This document shows positions 42,133 to 52,736 of a stretch of DNA of 64,000 bases, in pieces. The notes beneath the pieces were generated by a model. The model saw nothing but the letters and a program-made list of their open reading frames with translations. It searched no databases and had not been told where the DNA came from. Source of the stretch: Phialophora verrucosa (Eukaryota > Ascomycota > Eurotiomycetes > Chaetothyriales > Herpotrichiellaceae). Each line of letters starts with the position of its first letter. The stretch's first letter is position 1. The position numbers and the translations under genes were made by a program. The stretch covers positions 1,364,001 to 1,428,000 of the forward strand of contig MSED01000013.1 of assembly GCA_002099365.1 (NCBI GenBank). The letters are read 5' to 3'.

Positions 42133-43962
42133 ATGGTATACAGGGCCACCTCGCTCGCGCAGAGGCATCCTCGACTAATTCGTCGCGTAGGTGTACAACT
42201 GGGAGCCGCACAAAGATGTGTGCTACAAACTCTACATCGAGGAGAGAAAGGTACGTCACGACATCACACCACTCACCCTTCGTTCATCGCCGCACTCGCT
42301 AACACGAAATAGTCCCTCGAGGACATCATGCAGCACATGCGCGACATGGCCAATTTCGCACCTTCCAAGCGCGCCTTTCAAACTCAGTTCAAGCGATGGG
42401 GCTTTCCGTCGAAGCGCAAGCCAACCTTCCGCGACAATGACCTTCTCGAACGTGTGAAAGAGCTCTGGGAGGCCAACTACAGTCAGCGCAGCATGCTCCA
42501 GACTCTTCAGGCCGAAGGTCACGATATCAAGGAACGTGAGCTGATGAGGCTGCGCGCCAAGAATCGCTGGCTCATGCGGATCCCCAACGGTGCCAAACCT
42601 GCAGCTGGTGATGAGACCGAGGCTGCGCTCGAAGTGCAATTGCTCCAGGCTGCGAAAGATGAAGGCATCCCAGAACCTGCTCAGGTTGCTCAACCTCAAG
42701 ACTTGGACGATCCGCCACCGGAATTTGTTGAGCGTCAGAGGGAGAGACTTCAAGAGCTGCAAAGCATCAGTGACAAACGCTGGGCCGAGAAGAAGCGTCG
42801 TCGTCGAACCAAAGGATATGCCGGGCTTCCAGCTGACCCAGCTGGACTCCCTCCTCGCTTCCCTTCCGAGACTACACTCGAGGAGAGTCGACATATCTTG
42901 GGTCTCGAGGTGAGAGACTATCGCGCCATCCGCGATCAGTTCCAGGCAATGTGCGAAGAAGAGCAGATCATGCAAAAGACTGTTGCTGGCGCCGAGAAGT
43001 GGCAAGCCATCAAAGATCGTCTCATTCGTGAGAGTGCTCTGCTGCAGCGTGTCATGTGGCAGGACACGTCGAATCTTCAATCCAAAGAGCTCGCTCTGGA
43101 CGTGATCTGCACCGATGTCACCAAACGCATTCGTACCATGGGCAAACGACTGACGATCTTGCAATCGAAGAATGTTCTTGGCTTGAATCCTGACCAGAGC
43201 CGTCAAATCCGTGGCGAGTTTTACGACATCCTTGAGTCCGAGCACTACACCAGCAAACTTGAGATGGGCCCTGAGAAGTGGAAGGATCTCAAAGACCGCT
43301 GGGTCGCCAACAACTCGTACCTGCAGGCGCTCCTAGCACCAGGCCCGGAAAACGACCCCGACCACAAGAAGAAGCTCGACGCCATGGAACTTTTGTGTCG
43401 CGATGTCATGAAACGAGTCCGAGATGATCGCGCCAAGAAGAAGGGGATGTTTCGAAAGAGCAAACCTGCACAGCCTTCTGCACGAGGAGACGTTGCAACT
43501 ACGAGGCGGCCAGCTCCAATTCCAGCTCCCGCCACGAACTCCTATGCAGCCGCCCCGCCCGCTAATCCATTCGGCGAGGTGGCCAATCCTGCGCCACAGA
43601 ATGATTTGTCGGACCTGCAAATTGACCCTAATTTGCTTCAGGTGGCCGACAATCTCGGTACTCCACAGGTCTCGACGTTGACGCCTGTGTACATCCGTCC
43701 TCACCCAGAGTCCACCATGTACACTACGACCAAACTCTGGCTGGGCTCTTTGGCGAATCATACTGTGCAGGAACTTCGTACGCTGATCGCCAACAAGTAT
43801 CCCAATTCTGTAGCCGAGCGAATCGATGGAGTGGAGAAGGATGCCGGTGGCAATGAAATCCCTTATCGCATTGACGAAAATGAGGAGTTGGAGGCATACC
43901 TTGATCACGTCCAGACCAAGACCAAGAAGGCTACTTTTGTCGTCCTGCTCAAGCGAGTTTGA
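42133..43962 (+). CDS. Clr5-domain protein
   Basis: Three exons: 42133-42135 (only the ATG), 42191-42250 and 42313-43962, introns of 55 and 62 nt (donors GTATAC and GTACGT). Exon sum 1,713 nt, 570 residues. The N-terminal VYNWEPHKDVCYKLYIEERK, MQHMRDMANFAPSKRAFQTQ and FKRWGFPSKRK is the Clr5 domain, a short helical motif first named from a fission-yeast silencing factor and common in filamentous fungi. A second helical block (LLERVKELWEANYSQRSMLQ, HDIKERELMRLRAKNRW) follows. The middle is basic and helical, then a Pro/Ala-rich linker, and a C-terminal ubiquitin-like or PB1-like stretch (LWLGSLANHTVQELRTLIAN). Probably nuclear. The function of such proteins is not established. Confidence 0.85.
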
Positions 43963-44835
43963 TGAGAGATTTATTGGATGGCGGCTCCTTGCTCGGAAGA
44001 TGGTCGAAAACAGGAAACCTGGATTCTCTACCTCAGTTCACTGCATATTTAGTTGACAGCAAAATTCTAGCGGCACTCAGAGTCCGAGGAAGCTCTTCGC
44101 AGACATGTGGTCCCAGCTTGCTGTGACCGTGGAACACAGTCTTCCGGTATGGACGGGACTTTATGTCTGCAAGGGTATGAATGTCTATGTTATCTCATCA
44201 TGCAATCATGAGGCCCGTCGGCATACGGATAGCGAGGAGTGGCAATCGAGGACAGATACTCTGGTAGTAATCCTGTATCAGCAACCCAGAATGAACGGCT
44301 TCCATTATTGTTCACGATGTTACTTCTGCCAAGCGACCTTTAACAGATCCTTCCTGCTGACTGGAGGCCGTAATGGGATCTCCGCGGATGGATGGATGGA
44401 TATGATTGCACTGAATCTGACTGGAACAGGAACAAGCGGCCAACTTGTCAGTCGGCCGCTTGGGCAATGGCGAGCAAGCTGTTGAACAAAGATCATAGGC
44501 CAGAGAATGCTTATCCTTCCTTCACCTCCGCATCTTTATCGAAATCGACAAGGAAGAAAGTGCGCTCATCGGCCGTCTTACGTGGCCAACACCTCCTGCT
44601 ACATTTGTCATTGCTATGGATCCTCAGACTGGCTGGTGCTTCTGTCGAAACACTCTTGCTCAGTCCTCCCTTTGCTTTGTCGATCACCTCGAGTGATAAA
44701 CCGCAGTAACAAACGAGCCTTGTTCAGTGGCAACAACTTTATCGCCCTCGGGCGGAGATAGCCTCGTTTTCATGCACGACGCTGGCCGTAGACCAGATTA
44801 GTCGCCCTGTCGCCCAGGCCCCCCTCGTCGACATC

Positions 44836-44848
44836 CCGGGGTGCGGGG
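44836..44848 (+). promoter_or_regulatory. Paired CreA-like sites
   Basis: CCGGGG (44836-44841) and GCGGGG (44843-44848) both fit SYGGRG, about 300 bp before the aldehyde dehydrogenase ATG. Two adjacent sites are the arrangement usually needed for carbon catabolite repression by CreA. Match only; no binding evidence. Confidence 0.45.
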
Positions 44849-45015
44849 CAGTCCACCTTTGTAGAGTTAATCGGCATGCAACAGTCCCTTAGTGTACACG
44901 CTCCACCACGGCAATGATTACTTTGTACACGCCTCTCAGGGCCATTGTGCACGGGGCGCGCAGAATCCGAATTTCTGGAGTCCTGGTAAGATCGATAAGG
45001 TCTAGATCGTGCAGG

Positions 45016-45021
45016 TATAAG
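45016..45021 (+). promoter_or_regulatory. TATA box of the second aldehyde dehydrogenase
   Basis: TATAAG, 127 bp upstream of the ATG at 45148, followed by a CT-rich leader. Confidence 0.4.
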
Positions 45022-45147
45022 TAGGTGTGAAGCTTTTCTTCATTGTCTGGTGTGCTTACTTCTTTTTCTTATCCGTTCCTCACGCCCAAGAACCAAGATC
45101 AAACTGAGAGAAATAGGACGAGGACCAGATAGACCATCTCATCCACC

Positions 45148-46721
45148 ATGGCTCCCTCCAAACTTGAGACAATTGATTTCAACACTTTCTCCAACATCGT
45201 CGCCGGTTCCCCTCGCAGCTCGAAGCACAAGTACCACGGTATCGACCCCACTACAAAGCAACCCAACTGGGATGTCCCTGTTGCCACATCCGAAGACATT
45301 GAAGATGCCGTTGCCGCTGCCAATAAGGCCTACGCAGAGTGGAAGACGACGACGTGGGAATACCGCACTGAACGCATCGCGCGCTTCAAGGACGCCATGG
45401 AGGCCTACCAGGAGGAGCTCATCGACCTGCTGCTGAAGGAGACTGGCAAGCCCCGCCAATTTGGGGCCGCCGAGGTGAAAGGGGTCTCCGGTTTCATGGA
45501 GTGGCACATCAACTTGAAGGAACCCAAAGGCGAGACATATGATCTGGAGGATCGGAAGATTGTAAACAAGTTTGTGCCGCTGGGTGTCGCCGCGGCGATA
45601 TGCCCGTGGAACTTCCCCTTGTTGTTGAGCTTGGGGAAAGTGTTGCCGGCAGTGCAGATGGGGAATGCCATTATTGTCAAGCCGAGTCCCTTCACGCCGT
45701 ATGTCGAAGGAAACCCGTGTCGGAGAGGCATGCGCTGACGTTTGCCCAGATACACGGCATTGAAGATGGTCGAGATTGCAAATCAAGTCTTTCCGCCTGG
45801 CCTTGTCCAGGCTCTCGGTGGTGATGACAAGCTGGGTCCTGCGCTGGTCGACCATCCTGATATCCACAAGATCAGCTTCACCGGCTCCATCGCCACGGGC
45901 AAGAAGGTCATGGCTGCTGCCGCGAAGACCGTCAAGAGAGTCACCTTGGAGATGGGTGGGAACGACCCAGCCATTGTTCTTCCCGACGCGGATATCTCCA
46001 AAGCCGCTCCGATGGTTGCCATGGTACGTGGCCCTCCCCCCTTCTTCCGATAGGGATCTAACCGCTCACTCTCTCTCCGCAGGGCGCATTCTTCAACACT
46101 TCCCAGGTCTGCATTGCGTCCAAGCGCATCTACGTCCACAGCTCCATTTACGATGCCTTCTTGGAAACCCTCGTCAACGTGACCAAGTCGCTAAAAGTCG
46201 GTAGCTCGAACGACGACGGCGTCATGCTCGGCCCCATCCAGAACAGCATGCAGTACGAGAAAGTCAAGACGTTCTTCAGGGACACCAAGGACCACGGGTA
46301 CAAGTTCGCGCTTGGGACGGGTGAGGTCCCAGAGACGAATGGCTTCTTCATTAACCCCACGATCATCGACAACCCGCCCGATGACAGCTTGATCGTGCGG
46401 GAGGAGCCGTTTGGCCCCATCGTGCCGGTGCAGAAATACGACGACCTCGACGAAGTCATCCGCCGGGCCAACAATTCCAAAGCTGGCCTGGGCGCCACAG
46501 TGTTTGGCAAGGATCCGCAGAAGTTGCAGGAAGTCGCGGACAAACTGGAGGCCGGGTCTGTGTGGATCAACAGTTTCCCTGCCGCAGGACCTCAAGCCCA
46601 GTTTGGCGGCGTCAAGGAAAGTGGCATCGGGACGGAATTTGGGACTCTGGGCATTTTGGCATATGCCAATGCCAAGGCCATCACGACGTTCAAGGACGGA
46701 GCCACGCCGTCGAGGGGATGA
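45148..46721 (+). CDS. NAD(P)-dependent aldehyde dehydrogenase
   Basis: Three exons (45148-45698, 45750-46023, 46083-46721), introns of 51 and 59 nt, 487 residues. Motifs: AAAICPWNFPLLLSLGKVLP, NAIIVKPSPFTPY, FTGSIATGKKV, the general base Glu251 in TLEMGGNDPA, the nucleophile Cys285 in NTSQVCIASKR, REEPFGPIVP and QFGGVKESGIGTEFG. The NTSQVC and PAAGPQAQ versions resemble fungal dehydrogenases for small aliphatic or aromatic aldehydes. Sequence around the start is ACCATGG. No presequence. Paired CreA-like sites upstream suggest glucose repression. It is not close in sequence to the aldehyde dehydrogenase at 25066. Confidence 0.95.
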
Positions 46722-46947
46722 GAGGTGAGAGACGAGAGACGGAGCGTATGACGAAACGTGCAATAAACATAGTTACATATCAGCGAAAATTTCAGGACGT
46801 GCAATGATTTGAAAAGTGCCATTGCATGCATACGCTCCTTCTGATTATATCGAGCGCGTCAATGGACACATGAGATGCTCGCCCTCTTGGACAAGATCAA
46901 GATACAAGGTTCCACACTCTCCCTGATATTTCCCCCAGTAACGGACA

Positions 46948-47433
46948 CTAGAGCTTTGAGTCCCTCCCCTTCCCTGCTGCCTTCCCACTCCTTCCAGTCC
47001 CATCTTCTCGCTCGCCGCCGTCCGTCACTGGATCCTTGTCGCTCGTCTCGGCTTTCAGACTGACAGGATCTCCTATCATCGAGCGATTCCCCTTCTCCGC
47101 CTGCCCTAAATCCTTCTTCGCAACCTCCTTCAAACTCTCATTATGCTTGCCTGACGGCTGCAGCGTGGGATTTTGCGCGCTCTGGTTGATATCCTGCTCC
47201 GTGGGCGCGAGTTGCTTGACGCTCTGGACGGGACTCGGCCGTCCTTGAAGAGCTGGATTCTGGGCGCTCTGGTTCGGCTCGTCTGATTTGATCTCACCGT
47301 GGCTCTTGTTTTTGTGCGGTCGATCCTGTTCCGTGGGCGAGGTGTCCGATTTCTCGGCCTTCAGCGAGACAGGGTCACCTAGGGCTGTGGGGTTGGATTT
47401 CGCGGACTCTCTGAGGGATTTGCCGCCGGCCAT
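46948..47433 (-). CDS. Disordered repeat protein, conserved hypothetical
   Basis: A 161-residue intronless frame, highly hydrophilic, with no hydrophobic core. Two duplicated motifs are visible: GDPVSLKAE followed by K/T-S-D (residues about 19-30 and 121-132), and NQSAQNPALQ / NQSAQNPTLQ (about 54-63 and 83-92). PTEQD also occurs twice. The start MAGGKSLRESAKSNPTALGD follows an AT-poor leader. Proteins with GDPVSLKAE repeats occur in other filamentous fungi as hypothetical, possibly LEA-like stress proteins; that role is inference. Confidence 0.7.
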   Translation of the reverse strand: MAGGKSLRESAKSNPTALGDPVSLKAEKSDTSPTEQDRPHKNKSHGEIKSDEPNQSAQNPALQGRPSPVQSVKQLAPTEQDINQSAQNPTLQPSGKHNESLKEVAKKDLGQAEKGNRSMIGDPVSLKAETSDKDPVTDGGEREDGTGRSGKAAGKGRDSKL

Positions 47434-48507
47434 AGTTGTTGTGTTTGCTTGCGATCTTGGACGTCTTTGGCGGAATCGGAATCAATGTAGCTATCACACA
47501 ACGACAAAGGATGGAAGTGATAGTTTCCAACACTTACTTATCCTTTGCCTAAGATACTATGGGGGGACAGTATTTATAGCTTGGCATGATGTCGATTGAG
47601 ACGGAGCTCGTGCTTGGTGCTGACGTCTTTCATTCTGCAATGACCTGAGGAACTGACATCCGATGCGACTGTCCCCTCTCTGCTTTTAAACGCCCGCCGC
47701 TTCTCTGATCTGATCTAACATTAAGGTTATTCCTGCACGAGTGGTCCTTGCGTCGCTTGCTCAAGAGGATGAAATTCTATCGGCGGGATCGTGAAGCGAT
47801 GGGCATGGTAAATGCTTGCGTCGCTGCCTCGCCGCCTCGTCCAGTTTTTGAAGTCGTCCGCTGGCACCCGACGGCAAGACGTTGATCCTTTCCGGCTCTT
47901 GCCTGGCTCTCGAATCTCGAGTTCACTCGTTGTTCTAGCCACGAATGCCTGAATGGTGCGTGCTATTACAGCCATTGGTGGTTTTACCACACCCAAGACT
48001 ACACAAGTTGTCGCAGAAAGAACACATCGTCTGGAAAGTCCCTTCACAGGTTCGTTAGCAGGCGAAAACAAGCTGCAGTTACACCGGTTGTAGGCCAAGG
48101 CCCAAAGAGGATGTCATCAAACAAGCCATCTTCCTGGGTCGGCGGTTCGCGACACAGCCAATAGGTAAGACAACTAGCCAAGCTGCAACTGGCAACTTTA
48201 GTCAAGAATGATCCATAACTGCGAGCGTTCCAGCCCGTTCGTGAGGCTATCGCCGATTCTAGACAGAGTTCGTGGCGATTCGTATCCTGCCACCTTCAGT
48301 CCAATCCTCGTGTACACGTTGCAAATCGCCGAACACAATACGAGCATTAGCGTTTGACAAGGATTCCTTCCTCCTCTTTACAGAAGCCGGAAACGTTATG
48401 TTGACTTGATTTATTATGGTCCGAAATCCAAAGGTAGGATATTGTCCATTTTTCGATTCACCACCTTCTACCGCGCAAGGTTGTTCTTTCCCGCCAACCG
48501 CAACACA
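47434..48507. other. Intergenic, nothing recognised
   Basis: About 1.07 kb between the disordered-protein gene and the aldoxime dehydratase; divergent promoter. An open frame continues upstream of the dehydratase ATG to 48406, but without ATG. Confidence 0.4.
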
Positions 48508-49584
48508 ATGGTATTCCTGGCGAACTTGGAGGGCGAAGGCCTTGTCTTCACGTATGGACTCTTCGGCGTGCAACATGACAGCCTTACGACTGAAAAGAAG
48601 AATTTGATCTCGAACCTCTACGCTTTACTCAGCCAGTCCGCTGGGAGAGTCGATCACTTGCAGGACGAGAGCCACGGTGTTCCCCGCGATGGACCTAGGT
48701 CAACCGTTTTCGTGGCATACTGGCTCAAATCCGCAGACTACGAGAAGTGGAAGGCAACGCCTGAAGTGAAGCAATTCTGGGACGGTTTGCCAGATGATGC
48801 TGGTGTCTGGCGCGAAGTCATGACCGTTCCCAAGTCGCGATACATGTTCGCCGCCAACCAGTACGAAACATCTGGCCTGGCAACCATGCTCGGACTCAAG
48901 CAGAGTTCCGATGAAGGGTATTGGGGCGTCTATCGTCATCGATTGAGTGAGAATCCCGACGAGCACACCGACCCGAGCGACACTTTCACATCCCCGCTCG
49001 TCACTGTTGCAAGAGCCAATCCAGGCCCTGGGAAGCAAGTGATCGATCTTGCCAAAGCCCCTACGTCAACCGCTACCAGGCGTGGAAGGGTCAAGATTAC
49101 CAACATTCCCGACAATCTATGTTACTGTCGCGAAGGCCAGAGACAGCCCAACCTGCCAAAGGAGGAGCTCGAAACCTGGAAAGAGAAGCTAGCGCCGCAT
49201 GCTGTCGCCTGGATGAACCACCTGGACACCGAGCGGAACAAGAACGGAGTAGTCTCCTTCACCTTCAACATCGGCCACGAAAAGCCCAAGCCGACCTTTG
49301 AGCCTGGCGTCGACTTGGAAGTGGACACTGACGCCGTTGCCGAGGCGAATCAGTTGATGTACTTCCTCGACCTTGCGCATTTTGAGCTAGCCGGACGCTC
49401 CTTCAAAGACCACGTCAAACTACGACAGACCACGTTCGAGGCGTATGGACCAGGCGGGAAGCATGGCGAAAACGGCAAACTCTCAATCTGGGTCGAGCTG
49501 TGTGTCTTGAAAAGGGGCGATTTGGAAGCCGAGTACATTGGCTGTCGTGAGGGGACGGGTCTCATGCTGCTTGAGAAGCTGTAG
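48508..49584 (+). CDS. Aldoxime dehydratase (phenylacetaldoxime dehydratase family)
   Basis: Heme enzyme that removes water from an aldoxime to give a nitrile. The intronless frame gives 358 residues from the ATG in ACAATGG, close to the about 350 of bacterial enzymes. Family features in order: FTYGLFGVQ, STVFVAYWLKSADYEKW, WREVMTVPKSRYMFA, EGYWGVYRHRLSENPDEHTD, ITNIPDNLCYCREGQ, then DLAHFELAGRSFKDHVKLRQ with the two heme-pocket His (proximal in AHFE, distal in KDHV), and LWVELCVLKRGDLEAEYIGC-like (here SIWVELCVLKRGDLEAEYIG). Fungal relatives often have about 20-40 more N-terminal residues, so the start could be further upstream in an undetected exon. A nitrilase gene follows 621 bp downstream in the same direction, the classical aldoxime-nitrile pathway pair. 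Confidence 0.9.
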   Translation: MVFLANLEGEGLVFTYGLFGVQHDSLTTEKKNLISNLYALLSQSAGRVDHLQDESHGVPRDGPRSTVFVAYWLKSADYEKWKATPEVKQFWDGLPDDAGVWREVMTVPKSRYMFAANQYETSGLATMLGLKQSSDEGYWGVYRHRLSENPDEHTDPSDTFTSPLVTVARANPGPGKQVIDLAKAPTSTATRRGRVKITNIPDNLCYCREGQRQPNLPKEELETWKEKLAPHAVAWMNHLDTERNKNGVVSFTFNIGHEKPKPTFEPGVDLEVDTDAVAEANQLMYFLDLAHFELAGRSFKDHVKLRQTTFEAYGPGGKHGENGKLSIWVELCVLKRGDLEAEYIGCREGTGLMLLEKL

Positions 49585-49942
49585 AGCAGCAGGCACCTTA
49601 GTTGCGGGGATTCTCCTTAGCATGTCAGTTGCCGTTAGAACAGGAGCAATCAGACAACCCTTCTTTCACTTTGTTCTTGATAAGGTTGCGACTATCATCC
49701 ACACTGGGTGAGATTCTAGCTCTTGAGAGCGGAAATAGCGCCGTGATTGATACGAGGAGGACCCCGCGCTCCGGCGATACGAGAAGCCCGACACGCCCCT
49801 CTTCTCGTGTCTAGATGATCGTTCTCTCCCTGTGAACGCCTAGTTGACAGATTAGTACGCAGGACTGGATCCAGACGGATGGGATTCAGGCCGGAGACTA
49901 ATCAGCAGGAACGATGCCGCCGGGGCAACGTGGAAGGCCTGC

Positions 49943-49970
49943 ATACGCCTGGGCTTATACGCCTGGGCTT
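49943..49970. repeat. 14-bp perfect tandem duplication upstream of the nitrilase
   Basis: ATACGCCTGGGCTT occurs twice without spacer, about 240 bp before the nitrilase ATG. Could be a duplicated protein-binding site. Confidence 0.7.
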
Positions 49971-50108
49971 GACAACGTGAATCCAGCTCTACTTACTCTT
50001 ATCGGACAGCCGTACCTGCCCACTTGGTTGGCCTTGCTCAGATCGTGAGGTGCGCATCCGCTCCCGACTGCGTTGTTCTTTGTGCGTCTTATGCAGCGGA
50101 ATCTGTGA

Positions 50109-50115
50109 TATATAA
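50109..50115 (+). promoter_or_regulatory. TATA box of the nitrilase gene
   Basis: TATATAA, 91 bp before the ATG at 50206. Confidence 0.45.
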
Positions 50116-50205
50116 CAACATTCCGACGTGTCCCGTGAAACGTTCAGCGGCCAGGCCATAATCCCCTACTCAACACCAACACTACTGAAACAGTTGATTG
50201 AAAAC

Positions 50206-51422
50206 ATGGGCAGCGCACCACCCGCCCCGTCCACCCTCCGCGTGGCAGCCGCTCAGTATGAGCCTGAGTGGCTCGACCTCGCCGCCTCGGTCAAGAAGAC
50301 CTGCTCCATTATAGCCGAAGCGGCCAGCAAAGGCGTCAAACTCGTTGGCTTCTCCGAGGCATTCATCCCCGGCTACCCGGCGTGGATATGGTGAGTTGAG
50401 CGTTGTCATCTCAGTGTATATTCGTTTTGACTGCGCCCCGCGCGCGGATCTTCCTCGTCCGTCCACGGAAATCCCTGACTGTGAGAACAAAAACTCCCAG
50501 GCACCGCCCCGTCGACCCCGTGCTCTCGACCAAATACATCCAAAACTCCCTGGCGGTGGATTCGGCCGAGATGCGCACCATCCAAGCGTGCGCCAAGCAG
50601 CACGGCGTCGTGGTCGCGCTGGGCTTCTCCGAGAACGACAACAACTCGGTCTACATCGCGCAGGCCATCATCGACGCCGACGGCAAACTGCTCATGCACC
50701 GCCGCAAGCTCAAGCCCACGCACATGGAGCGCACCATCTTCGGCGACGCCAGCGGCAACAGCCTGCTCAACGTCGTGGGCACCAAGCTCGGCAAGCGCGT
50801 CGGCAGCCTCGCGTGCTGGGAACACTGTCAGCCCCTGCTGAAGTACCACACTGCCACGCAGAGGGAGGATATCCACGTCGCGGGCTGGCCGCCGTTGAGT
50901 CCACACGCGGGTCCCGAGCTGTGGAGCATGTCCAAGGAAGGTACGTAGAGCTCCCCACGCACGCATTGCATTGCCCTTGCGTCGTGTCCGTAAAGCGAAT
51001 TAGCCTGACCCGGATCTGACCTGACCCGATCAGGCTGTCAAAATCTTTCACAGACATACGCGATCGAGACGCAGACGTTTGTCCTGCACGCCACGACGGT
51101 CATGGGACCCAAGGGCATCGATCTCATGGGCACAGGCCAGGCCATGCTGATGAACAGTCCCGGCGGGGGGTTTTCTGCCGTCATTGGGCCCGACGGGCGC
51201 GTGCTCACGGAGCTGTTGGGGGAGAAGGCCGAGGGCCTCGTCGTGGCGGACATCGACCCCAGCATGGCCATCATGGCGCGCAGCTTCCTCGACATCTGCG
51301 GCCATTACAGCAGGCCGGACCTGTTGTGGTTGGGCTGCGACACGCGCGAGCGGAGGCATAAAGTCGACACGCCGCGGGGGAAGGCAGACGACGAAGAGGC
51401 CGGCGGAGCGGAGTTGAAATAG
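50206..51422 (+). CDS. Nitrilase (arylacetonitrilase-like)
   Basis: Hydrolyses nitriles to carboxylic acid and ammonia. Three exons (50206-50390, 50501-50940, 51034-51422), introns of 110 and 93 nt, 337 residues. The Glu-Lys-Cys triad is complete: Glu51 in GFSEAFIPGYPAWIW, Lys131 in MHRRKLKPTHMER, Cys167 in GSLACWEHCQPL. Other family blocks are HRPVDPVLSTKYIQNSL, RTIFGDASGNSL, HVAGWPPLSPHA and FLDICGHYSRPDLLWL. The WIW-x-RPVDP and AGWPP segments resemble fungal arylacetonitrilases. Strongly GC-rich at codon third positions, unlike the neighbouring gene. With the aldoxime dehydratase upstream it would complete conversion of an aldoxime to an acid. Confidence 0.93.
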
Positions 51423-51629
51423 CACGCTGTACGCAACAGGAGGGTAAGTCAGGGTCAAGTAGGGTCAGGTACCGTAGGGTACGGTATGCGATGGATAGCC
51501 GTGTTGCAGCCCTCCGATCGATCAGTTGCGGTGACTGCAGTCCCTCTTTTTTTTCGTCTTGTTTGCCTTCCCGGCCTGCATGCTTGAAGTTGTCAATGTC
51601 AATGTCGATGTCATTGTTATTGCCTAATA

Positions 51630-52271
51630 CTACCACAAAATCAACCCCACGGTCGCGAGCGCACTGATTCCCAATCCAAGCCATCCGCTCACCGCGACCT
51701 GTCTGTTCGTCAACATCATCCCCGTATCCCAGATCAGATGCCTCATTCCGTGCACGAGATGGAAGCAGAACGGAAACCCAAAGACCGCCTTGACCGCCAC
51801 CCTCGTGGCCGGCGAGAGACCTCCGAACCAGGCGACCAGACTGGCGGTGTCGAGATGCCAGCCCATGAGCGGGGAGACCAGGTACGCCGCCCCGAAGATG
51901 TATACCGGCGCGGTGATCAGGATGGCCGAGTTGCGCATTAGCGCGCCCGAGTACCATGTGATTTGCGGCCTGTAGATGGACAGATGAGGGCTGACGGGTC
52001 GGTTGACGCGCTGCGAGGCGAGAACAGTGGCGTGCTCGGCGGCGGTGATGGAGCTCAGATGCAGTGGTTTTCGTGAGGAGGTCGGTGAGGTGGTTGAAAA
52101 GGGGGCCGCGGATTGCCATTTCGTCGTTGCGTTGTGACTAGTTTTGTTGCATGCCGCGCATGGTAGAGGATGGCGACGGTGAGATGCGTGTGTCGCTCTC
52201 GCTCCCGCGCGCAACGACAACAGGTCTCCTGATGCCCATCTGGGCTGGCCGGCTGTGCTTAAAAGCTTCAT
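51630..52271 (-). CDS. SDHC: Succinate dehydrogenase cytochrome b subunit
   Basis: Membrane anchor subunit of respiratory complex II in the mitochondrial inner membrane. 213 residues from the ATG at 52271; an in-frame upstream part without clear start was left out. Residues 1-70 are basic and Ser/Ala-rich with FSTTSPTSSRK, a mitochondrial presequence. The signature RPVSPHLSIYRPQITW at about 89-104 forms the quinone-site loop; HLVHGMRHLIWDTG holds the heme-ligand His. Three hydrophobic helices follow the expected pattern. It is tail to tail with the nitrilase (207 bp). Whether it is the main SDHC or an extra copy cannot be told from this window. Confidence 0.92.
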   Translation of the reverse strand: MKLLSTAGQPRWASGDLLSLRAGARATHASHRRHPLPCAACNKTSHNATTKWQSAAPFSTTSPTSSRKPLHLSSITAAEHATVLASQRVNRPVSPHLSIYRPQITWYSGALMRNSAILITAPVYIFGAAYLVSPLMGWHLDTASLVAWFGGLSPATRVAVKAVFGFPFCFHLVHGMRHLIWDTGMMLTNRQVAVSGWLGLGISALATVGLILW

Positions 52272-52736
52272 GGTGTGGGTGTCCGCGTGTTTGGGTCGTG
52301 GGCTGCGCATTGATCTTACACATGAGAATGGTCGCATGATGGATGAGTTGGATTATCTCAATAGATCAGGATCAAAAGGCGAACCACCCAGGTAGAAGCA
52401 ACGTGCTGTTGTTATTCCTACTGCTCTGTGATATCTGAGAGAGTAGTCCCAGTAGAGACGTCTGGGGATCTCCTCGGAGATGAGAGGAGGTATGTATGTA
52501 TATATGTACTCGGTAACTGGCCGGTAGGATACGAGTAGCACGCACTGAGGTGACTTTGCTGAATGAAGTTAGCACTGCGGCCAAGACTTGAATGTCCACC
52601 AATCAGGATGTCGCTACCGTCGGTCCGACGATCGAACTTCTTGCGAGCTTTTGTCCCTTTATTGCTATATTCCGTACTATGTGTCCTTCATGCACGTGAA
52701 AGAGTTGCCCCCGGATTCGGCGCCCACGTGTCGCTA
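52272..52736. other. Intergenic, divergent promoter of SDHC and a Zn2Cys6 gene
   Basis: 465 bp between divergent start codons. Short open frames only; nothing recognised. Confidence 0.4.

Larger units (their letters stand above)
43963..45147. other. Intergenic, promoter of the second aldehyde dehydrogenase
   Basis: About 1.2 kb. Contains CreA-like sites at 44836-44848 and a TATA box at 45016. Scattered open frames without motifs. Confidence 0.45.
49585..50205. other. Intergenic, promoter of the nitrilase gene
   Basis: 621 bp with a 14-bp tandem duplication (49943-49970) and a TATATAA at 50109. No other gene. Confidence 0.45.
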
